From Candidatus Aegiribacteria sp. (GTDB taxonomy: Bacteria; Fermentibacterota; Fermentibacteria; Fermentibacterales; JCC-6): a stretch of DNA of 56,169 nucleotides. The position numbers and the translations under genes are program-made. The stretch is taken from contig JAUXIK010000014.1 in assembly GCA_030620995.1 (NCBI GenBank), forward strand, positions 1 to 56,169, read 5' to 3'. This document shows positions 25,899 through 35,269 of this stretch, one piece after another (within the stretch, counting starts at the first letter, position 1; every line of letters begins with the position of its first letter). The notes below the pieces were generated by a model. The model was not told where the DNA came from, ran no database searches, and worked only from the letters and a program-made list of their open reading frames with translations.

Positions 25899-28675
25899 AC
25901 TACAAGGACACAATAAATTTGCCCAGAACCGGCTTCTCCATGAAAGGCAATCTTATTGTCAAGGAGCCTGAAATGCTGGAAGAGTGGAGTAAAGGAGATC
26001 TTTACAACAGGATAAGGCACTCGCGAATGGGGAGCCCTCTGTTCATTCTCCATGATGGACCTCCCTACGCAAACGGGCACGTTCATCTCGGAACAGCTCT
26101 CAATAAAATACTGAAGGATTTCATAGTCAAATCACATACGATGATGGGATATGATTCTCCATACGTTCCAGGCTGGGATTGCCATGGCATGCCTATCGAG
26201 CATCATGTCATGGGAGATCAGCCGGAGGGTGGAAAAAATCTTTTAAAGCAAGAGATAAGGAAAAAATGCCGCGAGTATGCCGCTGAATTCGTGGGAGTAC
26301 AGCGGGAAGAGTTCAAGAGGCTTGGAGTATTCGGTCTCTGGGATGAACCCTATCTTACCATGAGTACTGATTATGAATCTGGCATTGTCCGGGCTTTCGG
26401 TGAACTTGTCAAACGTAATTATGTCTACCAGGGGCTTCGTCCGATACACTGGTGCACAAAATGCGGAACAGCACTGGCTGAAGCCGAAGTGGAACACGGA
26501 GACCATACTTCTCCTTCGATCTACGTCGCATTTCAGCAGGATAATCCTGAGGAATGGGAGAAGGCGGGTGTTCCCTTCGGAACCAGAACGGTAATCTGGA
26601 CAACAACTCCATGGACACTGCCTGCAAACCTGGCTGTGGCGCTTCATCCCTCCGAGAAATACGTAATTGTCAAAGCGGATGAAGACAACTTCCTTGTTGC
26701 CCGGAAAAGAGCCGGGGCATTCATGAAAGACACCGGTATCGAAGGGGCAGTTCTGGAAGAACCTGTCTTCACCGGCAGTGAACTTGAGGGTCTCCTGCTG
26801 AAGCATCCTCTGTTCGAGGGCAGAACATCCATGATGATACTGGCTGACCATGTGACAATGGAAGATGGCACCGGCTGTGTTCATACTGCTCCGGGGCACG
26901 GAGCTGAAGATTTTATCGTCGGACTGAAATACGGTCTGGAAATATTCAGCCCTGTTACCGAAAACGGCACTTTCTCTGATGCCGCAGGGAAATTCGCAGG
27001 CATGCATGTATTCAAGGCGAATCCGGTCATAATTGATGATCTGAAGAAATCAGGGCATCTTGTGGCTGACAGTAAGAATATCAAGCACAGTTATCCGCAC
27101 TGCTGGCGCTGCAAGAAACCGCTCATCTTCAGAGCGACCAGACAGTTTTTCCTGAGTCTTTCCCATGAAGATTTGAAGAAGCGCGTTCTCGAAAGAGTCG
27201 AGGAAACAGCCTGGCATCCGGCATGGGGTCACGAACGCATGCGGAACATGATGGAGGTTCGTCCCGATTGGTGTCTTTCAAGGCAGAGGTCATGGGGTGT
27301 TGCTCTCCCTGTCTTTACATGTCCGGATTGCGGTGAACCGGTTTTTGATCATGAGGTGATCGACGCCGTCGCTGACCTGGTTTCAGAGAAGGGATCCGAT
27401 GTCTGGTTCGAACTCGACCCGTCCGAATTATTCAAACTTGCCGGTAAAGAGGCTGTATGCAAGTTCTGCGGCGGACGTAATCTTGAGAGAGTGGACGACA
27501 TACTGGATGTATGGTTTGACAGTTCTCTGAGTCATTACAACGTACTTACAGAGAAACACGGGCTTTCCCGCCCCGCAGCGGTCTATCTGGAAGCGACCGA
27601 CCAGCACCGCGGCTGGTTCGGATTAAGCCTTGTAACGAGTGAAGCGCTTGGTATGAGCAGGCCTGCTGATAACATTATAACCCATGGTCTCATTCAGGAT
27701 AAAACCGGAAGAAAGATGTCCAAGTCTGTTGGTAACGTGATTTCTCCTTTGAAGGTTATAAACAGTCAGGGAGCGGACATACTTCGTCTCTGGTTTGGCA
27801 GCGTGGATTACACATGTGATTTTAAGGCGGACATGTCTCAACTGGATGACGCAAGAGAGGCTTACAGGAAGCTTCGCAATACTCTCCGGTTCATGCTTGG
27901 CAACCTTGGAGAATTCAATGAGTATAACCTTGATCCCTCGGAACTTGAAGGTTTTGACAGGTATATCTACCTCCGTTTCAGAGAGCTCTGCAGGTTCTGC
28001 ATCGAAGAGTACCGGGAATTTCAGTTCCATCGTGTATATCGAGAATTACGGAACTTTGCCGTTATCAGCCTTTCAGGTCAATACCTTGATATGAGAAAAG
28101 ACAGACTGTACTGCGGAGATCCTGATTCCGCTTCAGCCAGAATGACCAGACAGGTTCTTGCCTATATGCTGAAGAACCTTGCTACACTCCTTGCTCCGCT
28201 GATTCCCTTTACTGCTGAGGAAGCATGGAAGGAACTTCCGGACTGTCTTAAAGAAGGGGTGGACAGCGTACATCTGGCTCTTTTTCCGGATGATGCCGGT
28301 CTTGTCGCTTCGAATCAGGAGATGGCAGAACTTGGTTTATGGGAAACCTGTATCGAGGTACGGAAAATCGTTCTGAAGGAACTTGAGGAGAAAAGAGCCT
28401 GTGGCAAGATAGGTGGTGGTCTTGATGCCGCGATCCACCTTACTGTTCCTGAAGGAATGGTCAACAGCGCCAACGGGGAGGACTGGGCTGATTTTCTGAT
28501 AGTATCTCAGGTGTATGTAACCGCAGGAGAAGAAGTTACTGTATCAGTTGAGAAGGCTGAGGGGTTCAAATGCAATCGCTGCTGGAAGATCCTTCCCGAA
28601 GTTGGGACTCTTACTCCTGATGATGTCTGTTCCAGGTGTGCCGGTGTTCTGGAGGGTATGGATTTGAATGACTGA
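25895..28675 (+). CDS. ileS: Isoleucyl-tRNA synthetase IleS
   Basis: A 926-residue class Ia synthetase charging tRNA-Ile. The HIGH motif appears as H62-V-H-L-G in PPYANGHVHLG and KMSKS at 607-611. The editing domain (about 200-390) contains WTTTPWTLPANLAV. The C terminus has a zinc-binding CNRCW...CSRC, as in bacterial-type IleS. The GTG start overlaps the previous stop and follows GGGAGGTGAGG. It overlaps lspA by eight bases; the ileS-lspA pairing is common in bacteria. Confidence 0.97.
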   Translation: MNYKDTINLPRTGFSMKGNLIVKEPEMLEEWSKGDLYNRIRHSRMGSPLFILHDGPPYANGHVHLGTALNKILKDFIVKSHTMMGYDSPYVPGWDCHGMPIEHHVMGDQPEGGKNLLKQEIRKKCREYAAEFVGVQREEFKRLGVFGLWDEPYLTMSTDYESGIVRAFGELVKRNYVYQGLRPIHWCTKCGTALAEAEVEHGDHTSPSIYVAFQQDNPEEWEKAGVPFGTRTVIWTTTPWTLPANLAVALHPSEKYVIVKADEDNFLVARKRAGAFMKDTGIEGAVLEEPVFTGSELEGLLLKHPLFEGRTSMMILADHVTMEDGTGCVHTAPGHGAEDFIVGLKYGLEIFSPVTENGTFSDAAGKFAGMHVFKANPVIIDDLKKSGHLVADSKNIKHSYPHCWRCKKPLIFRATRQFFLSLSHEDLKKRVLERVEETAWHPAWGHERMRNMMEVRPDWCLSRQRSWGVALPVFTCPDCGEPVFDHEVIDAVADLVSEKGSDVWFELDPSELFKLAGKEAVCKFCGGRNLERVDDILDVWFDSSLSHYNVLTEKHGLSRPAAVYLEATDQHRGWFGLSLVTSEALGMSRPADNIITHGLIQDKTGRKMSKSVGNVISPLKVINSQGADILRLWFGSVDYTCDFKADMSQLDDAREAYRKLRNTLRFMLGNLGEFNEYNLDPSELEGFDRYIYLRFRELCRFCIEEYREFQFHRVYRELRNFAVISLSGQYLDMRKDRLYCGDPDSASARMTRQVLAYMLKNLATLLAPLIPFTAEEAWKELPDCLKEGVDSVHLALFPDDAGLVASNQEMAELGLWETCIEVRKIVLKELEEKRACGKIGGGLDAAIHLTVPEGMVNSANGEDWADFLIVSQVYVTAGEEVTVSVEKAEGFKCNRCWKILPEVGTLTPDDVCSRCAGVLEGMDLND

Positions 28676-29171
28676 TGCAAGAAAGAGAACTTATGGATAT
28701 CTGACCGCGCTGGCAGTGATTGGTATTGATCAGCTGACCAAACGGCTTGCGCTTGGTTCTCTTGATCTTCATCAGCCTGTTTCGGTCCTGGGGAATTTTT
28801 TCAGGTTCACACTTGCATGGAATCAGGGAGCAGCATTCAGTATGTCATGGGGAGGACCTATGGTCCTGACCGTTTTTACAGCAATCGCGGTCATCATGAT
28901 CACCGTTTTCATCTGGCGGCTCAGGAATCATACTCCTCTGTTTTTCATTGCCCTTGGAGCCATACTCGGAGGCGCGATGGGAAACCTTCTTGACAGATTT
29001 TTCTACGGCAAGGTAGTTGATTTTATCGATATCGGATCGAACGGCTGGCGCTGGCCAACCTTTAATGCTGCGGATATCGCTATAACAATTGGCGGAATAC
29101 TTCTTGTCATCCTTAACAGAGGCAGCGCAAAGAGAAATCCGGAGATCGTAGAGAAAAATGCAGGCCAGTAG
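28668..29171 (+). CDS. lspA: Lipoprotein signal peptidase LspA
   Basis: A 167-residue inner-membrane aspartyl protease cleaving prolipoprotein signal peptides after Lgt action. Four transmembrane helices are evident. Conserved boxes are GIDQLTK (20-25), WNQGAAFS (51-58), GNLLDR (105-110), VVDFID with catalytic D118, and FNAADI with catalytic D136. It starts inside the end of ileS (eight-base overlap), and its last bases overlap the carbamate kinase start. With lgt it supports extensive lipoprotein use in this organism. Confidence 0.96.
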   Translation: MTDARKRTYGYLTALAVIGIDQLTKRLALGSLDLHQPVSVLGNFFRFTLAWNQGAAFSMSWGGPMVLTVFTAIAVIMITVFIWRLRNHTPLFFIALGAILGGAMGNLLDRFFYGKVVDFIDIGSNGWRWPTFNAADIAITIGGILLVILNRGSAKRNPEIVEKNAGQ

Positions 29172-30153
29172 AATGACTTCAAGGACTTTAATAGCTGTTG
29201 GGGGGAACTCTCTGGTTTCTCCGGGGGGAAAGAACGGCAACCTTGATACGCATACACTTGCGCGGGAGGTTTGCGAGGAATTAGCTACAATAGCCCAGTA
29301 TCGCGGGGGCGTTATAATTACTCACGGGAACGGTCCTCAGGTAGGTTTTGAACTTCTGAGAAACGCTCTGGCCTCATCAACGGTTCCGCCTGACAGTATG
29401 GATGTTAATGTCGCTGCTACGCAGGGTTATATCGGATACCTGCTTCAGCAGGTGCTTGGTGATGTGCTGGAGGAAAAGGATCTGGATATTCCTGTATCCG
29501 CTCTGGTAACCCAGGTTCTTGTCGCGCCTGATGATCCGGCTTTCGAAAACCCCACAAAACCCGTTGGAGCCTTCTATAATGAAAATGAGGCCGGAAAGGT
29601 CAGCGAAAAGTATGGCTGGATCATGAAGGAGGATTCCGGAAGGGGATGGCGGAGGGTCGTATCCTCACCAAAACCGAGACGAATCCTTGAACTTGAAGCC
29701 ATCAGAACTCTCGTGAATGCGGGACAGATCGTCATCTGCGCAGGGGGTGGAGGAATTCCGGTCGTGCGTGAGGGCTACAAAGTCAGAGGTGTCCCTGCGG
29801 TCATCGATAAGGATCATGTCAGCGCGCTTCTCGCGACACGGCTCGAAGTCGATCTCTACGTCATATCTACTTCAGTACCGGAGGTATATATCAACTTCGG
29901 AAAACCCGATCAGGCTGGTATCCGGATCGCGACACTTCAGGAGATGGAACGTCATGTACATGATAATCAGTTTGCCCCGGGTTCGATGCTGCCCAAGATC
30001 CGGGCTTCCATCGGTTTCCTGAAACACGGCGGACAAAGGGTTGTAATTACATCACCGGGCAACATTCTTAAAGCTATTGAAGGTGAAGCTGGAACAACCA
30101 TCGTGCATGGCGGCAGTACTCTATCAGACTCAGTTTTGTTCTCCGGTTCATAA
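29158..30153 (+). CDS. arcC: Carbamate kinase ArcC
   Basis: A 331-residue amino-acid-kinase-fold enzyme that makes ATP from carbamoyl phosphate and ADP in arginine, agmatine or purine-derived fermentation, or runs in reverse. Diagnostic segments are LIAVGGNSLV near the N terminus, THGNGPQVG, PTKPVGAFY and AGGGGIPVV with AVIDKDHVSALLA. Length is typical (about 310). ATG at 29158 overlaps lspA by 14 bases; an ATG at 29173 is an alternative. No arginine deiminase or ornithine/putrescine carbamoyltransferase gene is in the window. Confidence 0.93.
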   Translation: MQASRMTSRTLIAVGGNSLVSPGGKNGNLDTHTLAREVCEELATIAQYRGGVIITHGNGPQVGFELLRNALASSTVPPDSMDVNVAATQGYIGYLLQQVLGDVLEEKDLDIPVSALVTQVLVAPDDPAFENPTKPVGAFYNENEAGKVSEKYGWIMKEDSGRGWRRVVSSPKPRRILELEAIRTLVNAGQIVICAGGGGIPVVREGYKVRGVPAVIDKDHVSALLATRLEVDLYVISTSVPEVYINFGKPDQAGIRIATLQEMERHVHDNQFAPGSMLPKIRASIGFLKHGGQRVVITSPGNILKAIEGEAGTTIVHGGSTLSDSVLFSGS

Positions 30154-30170
30154 CCTGGATACAGGATAAA

Positions 30171-32645
30171 GTGGTGCAAATGCGGAAAAGCAAATCAAAG
30201 AGAGAAGAAATTTCTCGGGAATCATCCTCGCAAGTGGAGAACACATCATTCTCAGAGTCTTTAAGCAGTGAAATTATCGACCTGTTGAAGGAAGCTATTC
30301 ATGTTGTGGATAGCGATCTGAACCTGGTAATGTTCAATAATACTGTCCGGGGATGGGGAGATGATTTCGATATTTCCAAGCCTCGACAGGGAATGAATCT
30401 TTGCGAATTATGCCCGTTCCTGTCTGAAACCGTATTCGATGAGTACAGAAACGTATTCAAAACAGGTGAGGTTCATGTTACACCTGAATCCTGCATTCTC
30501 ATTGACGGTTTGGAGCATTTCAGGGAAACCCGCAAGATTCCAATCAAGGAAAAAGGCAAAACAAAATATGTCATTACGATTATCCGTAACATTGCGAACA
30601 GCGTAAGATCCAGAAATGTTGAAACATCACTCTATAGAATTGCCAGAGTAGCATTTGTTTCATCTGACAGCAGGGAGTTATATCGTGAACTTCATGAAAT
30701 CATCAATGTCATATTCCCTGCGGCGATTTTCTCTATCATTCTTTACGACGAAAACACCGACACAATCAGTGATCCCCTGACAGGCGAACTGCATGGTGAT
30801 AAAATCTCGGCTGATCCTGTGGTTGAAGAACTTGAGCAACATGTGATCAGAACCGGTAAGACTGTCCTGATATACAGCAACAGCGCTCTGGAAAGGCTGA
30901 GGAGAAGTGGCGAAGTTAAGCCCGCAGGATCATTGATCTCAGGATGGATAGGCACTCCACTGCGAATAAGTGCAAAAACAGTTGGAGTTCTTTCACTGAA
31001 ACCTAATAAGCTTGGTATGCAGTTCACTGAGAAGCACAGGGAAATTCTCGAATTTGTATCCGACCAGGTCGCGATGTTTATTGAAAGAAAAAAGATGCTT
31101 GTCTCCCTTCAGGAAAGCGAGGAGAAATATAGAAATCTGGTAGAGAGCGCGAGTGTTGGTATTGTTATCATCCAGGATTCAAGGATAGTATTTGCGAATA
31201 GGGAACTTATCAGAGTACTCGGTTTGAAAACAGATGAAATTACAGGTTCGAATCTCGGGAAGTATTTTTTCTCACAGGAAGATGCAGAGAAATTCGAGAC
31301 TGACACCAATATTATCAATATTGATAAAACCGTGTTCTATAAGATCAGACTGAGAAAACAGGATGGATCAGTTCTTTATGTGGAATTGAACAGAAGCGCT
31401 ACGACTTACAGGGGAAACCGCGCTGAGCTCGTTTTCATAAGGGATATCACAGAACGACATAAAACCGAGGAGGAGAAGAACAGGCTTCAGATCCGGATAC
31501 AGCATGCGCAGAAACTGGAAAGCCTTGGTGTGCTTGCCGGAGGAATAGCCCATGATTTCAATAACCTTCTGATGGGGATACTCGGCAACGCGAGTCTTTC
31601 ACTTGATCAGCTTCCTCCGGAATCCTCGATTCGGAAGAATATAGAACGTATAGAAACATCCGCTCTCAGGGCGGCGGATCTTACGAATCAGCTTCTCGCT
31701 TATTCCGGGAAAGGAATATTCGTCATTGAATCTATTCAGCTTTCCGTGATGATCGAGGAAATGCTGAACCTGCTGGAGACTTCCATATCGAAAAATACTG
31801 TTCTGGATTTCAATCCCTGCGAGAATCTTCCTCCGGTGGAAGGCGATGCCACACAGATCAGGCAGATAGTGATGAACATCATATTAAACGCGTCTGAAGC
31901 GCTTGGAGATGCCGGGGGAGTGATCAGTATCTCAACCGGCATGGTCGTGATTGACAGTGATTATCTGGAAGAGAACAGGTTCAACGAAGATATCACTGAA
32001 GGCAGGTATGTATGTCTGACCATTTCCGATACTGGATGCGGCATACCGGATGATACTGTTTCATTGATATTCGATCCCTTTTTCACAACAAAATCCTATG
32101 GAAGAGGGTTGGGACTGGCAGCTGTACTCGGGGTTATCAGAGCACACAAGGGAGCAATCAGAGTTTATTCAGAATGCGGGGAGGGAACCAGGTTTGAAGT
32201 ATTTCTTCCCTGCGCTGAAGTACAAACCGAAGTTTCGCGACCCAGTGTAGAAACGTGCGATGAACAGCCGGAGAAAGGTCTGATTCTTTTTGTTGACGAT
32301 GACGAGGAAGTTCGAAGCGTTTGTATTCAGATTCTGGAGAATAGCGGATTTGATGTCATCGCAGCTTCTGACGGGCTTGAAGGTGTTGAAATGTTCAGGG
32401 AGAATTCGGAAGATATTCTTGCTGTTTTTATGGATATGCTGATGCCGAACATGGATGGCATAGAAGCATTCAGGAAAATACGAGACATCAGACCGGATAT
32501 CAGGGTCATCATGTGCAGCGGATACACTGAACTGGTTGTAATGAATTCTTTCAAGGATAACTGTCCCTCTGGATTTCTGCATAAACCCTACGGAACGAAG
32601 GATATGCTCCGTAAGCTTGCTGATGTCATGAGTGATGATCTGTAA
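30171..32645 (+). CDS. PAS/GAF hybrid sensor histidine kinase
   Basis: An 824-residue soluble hybrid kinase with no transmembrane helix. Order: PAS-like domain (about 30-135) with a Cys pair in NLCELCPF, GAF domain (about 150-310), second PAS (about 320-425), HDFNN-type dimerisation domain with phospho-acceptor His461 (GGIAHDFNNLLMG), ATPase domain with N box NIILNASEAL, DTGCGIP and GRGLGLAAV, and a C-terminal receiver with FVDDDEEV, phospho-acceptor Asp755 (FMDMLMPNMDG), CSGY and HKPYG. All catalytic parts look intact. Input and output are unknown. The GTG start at 30171 is uncertain; an ATG lies three codons downstream. It follows arcC by 17 bases and is followed immediately by a gene remnant. 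Confidence 0.9.
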   Translation: MVQMRKSKSKREEISRESSSQVENTSFSESLSSEIIDLLKEAIHVVDSDLNLVMFNNTVRGWGDDFDISKPRQGMNLCELCPFLSETVFDEYRNVFKTGEVHVTPESCILIDGLEHFRETRKIPIKEKGKTKYVITIIRNIANSVRSRNVETSLYRIARVAFVSSDSRELYRELHEIINVIFPAAIFSIILYDENTDTISDPLTGELHGDKISADPVVEELEQHVIRTGKTVLIYSNSALERLRRSGEVKPAGSLISGWIGTPLRISAKTVGVLSLKPNKLGMQFTEKHREILEFVSDQVAMFIERKKMLVSLQESEEKYRNLVESASVGIVIIQDSRIVFANRELIRVLGLKTDEITGSNLGKYFFSQEDAEKFETDTNIINIDKTVFYKIRLRKQDGSVLYVELNRSATTYRGNRAELVFIRDITERHKTEEEKNRLQIRIQHAQKLESLGVLAGGIAHDFNNLLMGILGNASLSLDQLPPESSIRKNIERIETSALRAADLTNQLLAYSGKGIFVIESIQLSVMIEEMLNLLETSISKNTVLDFNPCENLPPVEGDATQIRQIVMNIILNASEALGDAGGVISISTGMVVIDSDYLEENRFNEDITEGRYVCLTISDTGCGIPDDTVSLIFDPFFTTKSYGRGLGLAAVLGVIRAHKGAIRVYSECGEGTRFEVFLPCAEVQTEVSRPSVETCDEQPEKGLILFVDDDEEVRSVCIQILENSGFDVIAASDGLEGVEMFRENSEDILAVFMDMLMPNMDGIEAFRKIRDIRPDIRVIMCSGYTELVVMNSFKDNCPSGFLHKPYGTKDMLRKLADVMSDDL

Positions 32646-32646
32646 T

Positions 32647-33130
32647 ATGAACGAACCTTTGGAATACTGGGACAGCCTCTTTCGCGATCTTGCGGGAGAG
32701 GAAAACATTATCTCATTTGACCATTCCAGGAATGGCGGCAGAACAGTGGTGTGCAGTTAATCTGCGGAACCGTACACTGGAAGGACAAGTGGGACGAGTA
32801 CAGCAAGTTCGAGCGGGAGGAGATAGAATTTATCCCTCTTGAGTGTTTACTCGAAAATGTCAGTCAGGGCAGGTACGGAGGTATTACAATATATAGTGCG
32901 TAATAGCTGAACGTTCCTCGCTTGAAGAAGACGGATGGATACTGTTTAAGGTTCTGAAGAAGAAAGATATTGATTACCTCTACAGATATCATAGCGCGGC
33001 GGCATTGATCGAACTACTCGGCAGCGATGAGTTCGAACCGGTGGATCTGAGCGCTGATCATGAGAAAACCCGGGATAACATCGATCGGATGAACATGATT
33101 CTTATCGAGCGGATCGGAAATTACCGATAA
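32647..33130 (+). pseudogene. Frameshifted gene remnant after hybrid kinase
   Basis: Three consecutive frames give a continuous protein-like text of about 160 residues. Frame 1 runs from ATG 32647 (MNEPLEYWDSLFRDLAGEEN...) to a stop at 32758. The next open frame covers LICGTVHWKDKWDEYSKF... to a stop at 32901. The last covers IAERSSLEEDGWILFKVLKK... to a stop at 33128. Joining them needs frame changes near 32720-32757 and near 32897-32903. The text is charged and helix-rich, without recognised motifs. The ATG is one base after the kinase stop, so it was the next gene of that operon. It is either a decayed gene or two base-calling errors in the assembly. Confidence 0.6.
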
Positions 33131-33153
33131 GACTTGCTGAAAGATTCCAAACC

Positions 33154-33182
33154 TTGACGATTACGAAGTTTGCGTATATCCT
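33154..33182 (+). promoter_or_regulatory. Promoter for tRNA-Val (and probably thrS operon)
   Basis: TTGACG (33154-33159), a 17-base spacer and TATCCT (33177-33182). This is a good sigma70-like match placed 23 bases before the mature tRNA 5' end, in the gap after the gene remnant. No terminator is visible between the tRNA and thrS, so read-through into thrS is likely. Confidence 0.55.
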
Positions 33183-33205
33183 TCGGGCCATGCATTTGGA
33201 GCGGT

Positions 33206-33282
33206 GGGCGATTAGCTCAGGTGGCTAGAGTGCTTGCTTGACATGCAAGAGGTCACTGGTTCAAGTCCAGTATCGCCCACCA
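33206..33282 (+). tRNA. tRNA-Val (GAC)
   Basis: A complete cloverleaf of 77 bases with encoded CCA. Acceptor stem GGGCGAT (33206-33212) pairs with ATCGCCC (33272-33278), then ACCA. The D stem is GCTC/GAGT. The anticodon stem CTTGC/GCAAG encloses TTGACAT with anticodon GAC at 33240-33242. The T arm is ACTGG-TTCAAGT-CCAGT. It reads valine codons GUC/GUU. Confidence 0.97.
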
Positions 33283-33327
33283 TTTTTATTTGATTTAGAA
33301 TTTGACCGGAAGGAGGTTGCCGGGGCC

Positions 33328-35253
33328 ATGCGTATTATTTTCCCAGACAGCAGTGTAAAAGAATTTGAGGCCGGCACTACCGGTCTTGATGTTGCGGAAT
33401 CAGTTTCTCACGGGCTTGCAAGGAATGCTCTGCTCGTTCGATTTGAAGGCGAACTTCTTGACCTGAATGCTCCATTGCCGTCAGGCGGCAGGATTGAGAT
33501 TCTCACATTCGCGGATGAGGAAGGGAAGAAAGCTCTGAGGCACAGTTGCGCTCATCTTCTCGCCGGAGCGGTTCAGAAGCTGTTTCCGGGTACGAAACTC
33601 GGCATAGGTCCATCCATTGAGGACGGATTCTACTACGATATGGATATACCAGAGTTCTCAGGCATTTCAGCATTTGATGCGATCTCTGATGAGATGAAGA
33701 AACAGATTAAGGAAGATCTGCCGTTCATTAAAAGGAAAATGAGCTTCGAGGATGCTTTCAAGCTTTTCAGTGAAAGAGGAGAAGGGTACAAACTGGAACT
33801 CCTTGAAGAACTTCGAGATACCGGTGAAGAGATATCCGTTTATTTGAACGGGGATTTCATCGATCTTTGCCGCGGACCTCATGTTCCATCCACAAAGGTA
33901 TTGAAGCATTTTGAGCTTCTCAGTGTTGCCGGCGCTTACTGGCGCGGTGATGAAAAGAATGAAATGCTGACCCGGATCTATGGATCTGTTTTTGACTCTT
34001 CAAAGAATCTCAAGGCATATCTTGAAATGCTTGAGGAAGCAAAGAAGAGGGATCATAGAAAGCTTGGTTCGAAACTTGGGCTTTTTACAATAGGTGGTGA
34101 TGGCGGTCCGGGGCTGGCCTACTGGCTGCCTGCCGGTACGATTGTTCGGGAGGAGCTCGAGAATCATTGGAAGAAAGCACATGTAAAAGCCGGATACCAG
34201 CTTGTAAGTACTCCTCATATCGCTCCTATTGAGCTCTGGAAAACCTCCGGACATTACGATTACTACCGGGAGAACATGTACTTTCTCAATATAGACAAAG
34301 GTGAGTACGCTCTGAAGCCGATGAATTGTCCCGGGCACATTATCATCTATAAAAGCAGTAAAAGATCATACCGTGAACTTCCCATACGCTTTGCTGAACT
34401 TGGTATGGTATACAGGTATGAAAAGAGCGGAGTGCTTCACGGACTCATGCGGGTTCGCGGATTCACTGTTGACGACGGTCATATCTTCTGTACAGAGGAC
34501 CAGATAGTCGAAGAGATACAGAAGGTTGTCCGGTTTGCTCTATATTTTCTGAAGATCTTCGATTTCGGGTACAAAATAGAACTGTCACTTATGGATACTG
34601 AAGACCCCGATCATTACGCCGGTGAGCCCGAGGAGTGGAATAGAGTCGAATCCGCTCTGGCCAGGGCACTTGATGAGATGGGCGAGGATTACAGACCAGT
34701 TGCAGGGGAAGCGGTTTTCTACGGTCCCAAGATCGATATCAAATTGAAAGACGCGCTTGGAAGATACTGGCAGGGGCCTACAATCCAGTTTGACTTTAAT
34801 ATTCCTGAACGTTTCAATCTCACTTACGTGGGAGATGATGGACAGGAACACAAGGTATATATGGTTCACAGGGCTTTATTAGGATCCGTTGAAAGATTTA
34901 TTGGTAATTTAATCGAACATTACGCAGGCAACCTTCCGGGCTGGCTTGCTCCCGTTCAGATTGTTATCTTACCTATTACGTCAGATCAGCATGAGAAGGC
35001 TGCAGAAATCGCGGATGTACTTGAGCGCGCGGGTCTTCGCTGCAGAATTGACAGTAGAAGTGAAACGATAGGTTATCGCATTAGAGATGCGGAAACCGGC
35101 AAGGTTCCATTCATGTTTATTATCGGTGAACGTGAAATGCAATCAGACGGGGTTGCTTTGCGCATTCACGGTGAAGGTGACAGGGGAACCATGGAACTGG
35201 GCAAAGCGCTGGAAATAGCGTTGACTGGATGCAAACGACCGGAACTGCCCTGA
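33328..35253 (+). CDS. thrS: Threonyl-tRNA synthetase ThrS
   Basis: A 641-residue class II synthetase. An N-terminal TGS domain (about 1-62) precedes an editing domain (about 63-225) with the metal-site HSCAHLLAGAV and DLCRGPHVPST. The catalytic core carries MNCPGHIIIYKS and RYEKSGVLHGLMRVRGFT, and the C-terminal anticodon-binding domain (about 540-641) begins near APVQIVILPI. ATG at 33328 is chosen: it begins the TGS domain and follows AGGAGG (33311-33316). The longer open frame upstream runs into the tRNA gene. It precedes infC by 16 bases. Confidence 0.96.
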   Translation: MRIIFPDSSVKEFEAGTTGLDVAESVSHGLARNALLVRFEGELLDLNAPLPSGGRIEILTFADEEGKKALRHSCAHLLAGAVQKLFPGTKLGIGPSIEDGFYYDMDIPEFSGISAFDAISDEMKKQIKEDLPFIKRKMSFEDAFKLFSERGEGYKLELLEELRDTGEEISVYLNGDFIDLCRGPHVPSTKVLKHFELLSVAGAYWRGDEKNEMLTRIYGSVFDSSKNLKAYLEMLEEAKKRDHRKLGSKLGLFTIGGDGGPGLAYWLPAGTIVREELENHWKKAHVKAGYQLVSTPHIAPIELWKTSGHYDYYRENMYFLNIDKGEYALKPMNCPGHIIIYKSSKRSYRELPIRFAELGMVYRYEKSGVLHGLMRVRGFTVDDGHIFCTEDQIVEEIQKVVRFALYFLKIFDFGYKIELSLMDTEDPDHYAGEPEEWNRVESALARALDEMGEDYRPVAGEAVFYGPKIDIKLKDALGRYWQGPTIQFDFNIPERFNLTYVGDDGQEHKVYMVHRALLGSVERFIGNLIEHYAGNLPGWLAPVQIVILPITSDQHEKAAEIADVLERAGLRCRIDSRSETIGYRIRDAETGKVPFMFIIGEREMQSDGVALRIHGEGDRGTMELGKALEIALTGCKRPELP

Positions 35254-35269
35254 ACAAGGAGGTACGTCT

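Noticed and set aside
26243..27007. 254-codon minus-strand frame inside ileS
   Set aside because: Fully antisense to conserved ileS catalytic and editing sequence; composition is unlike a real protein.
33238..33327. Extended N terminus for thrS starting inside tRNA-Val
   Set aside because: It would translate the tRNA 3' half; AGGAGG and the TGS-domain start support ATG 33328.
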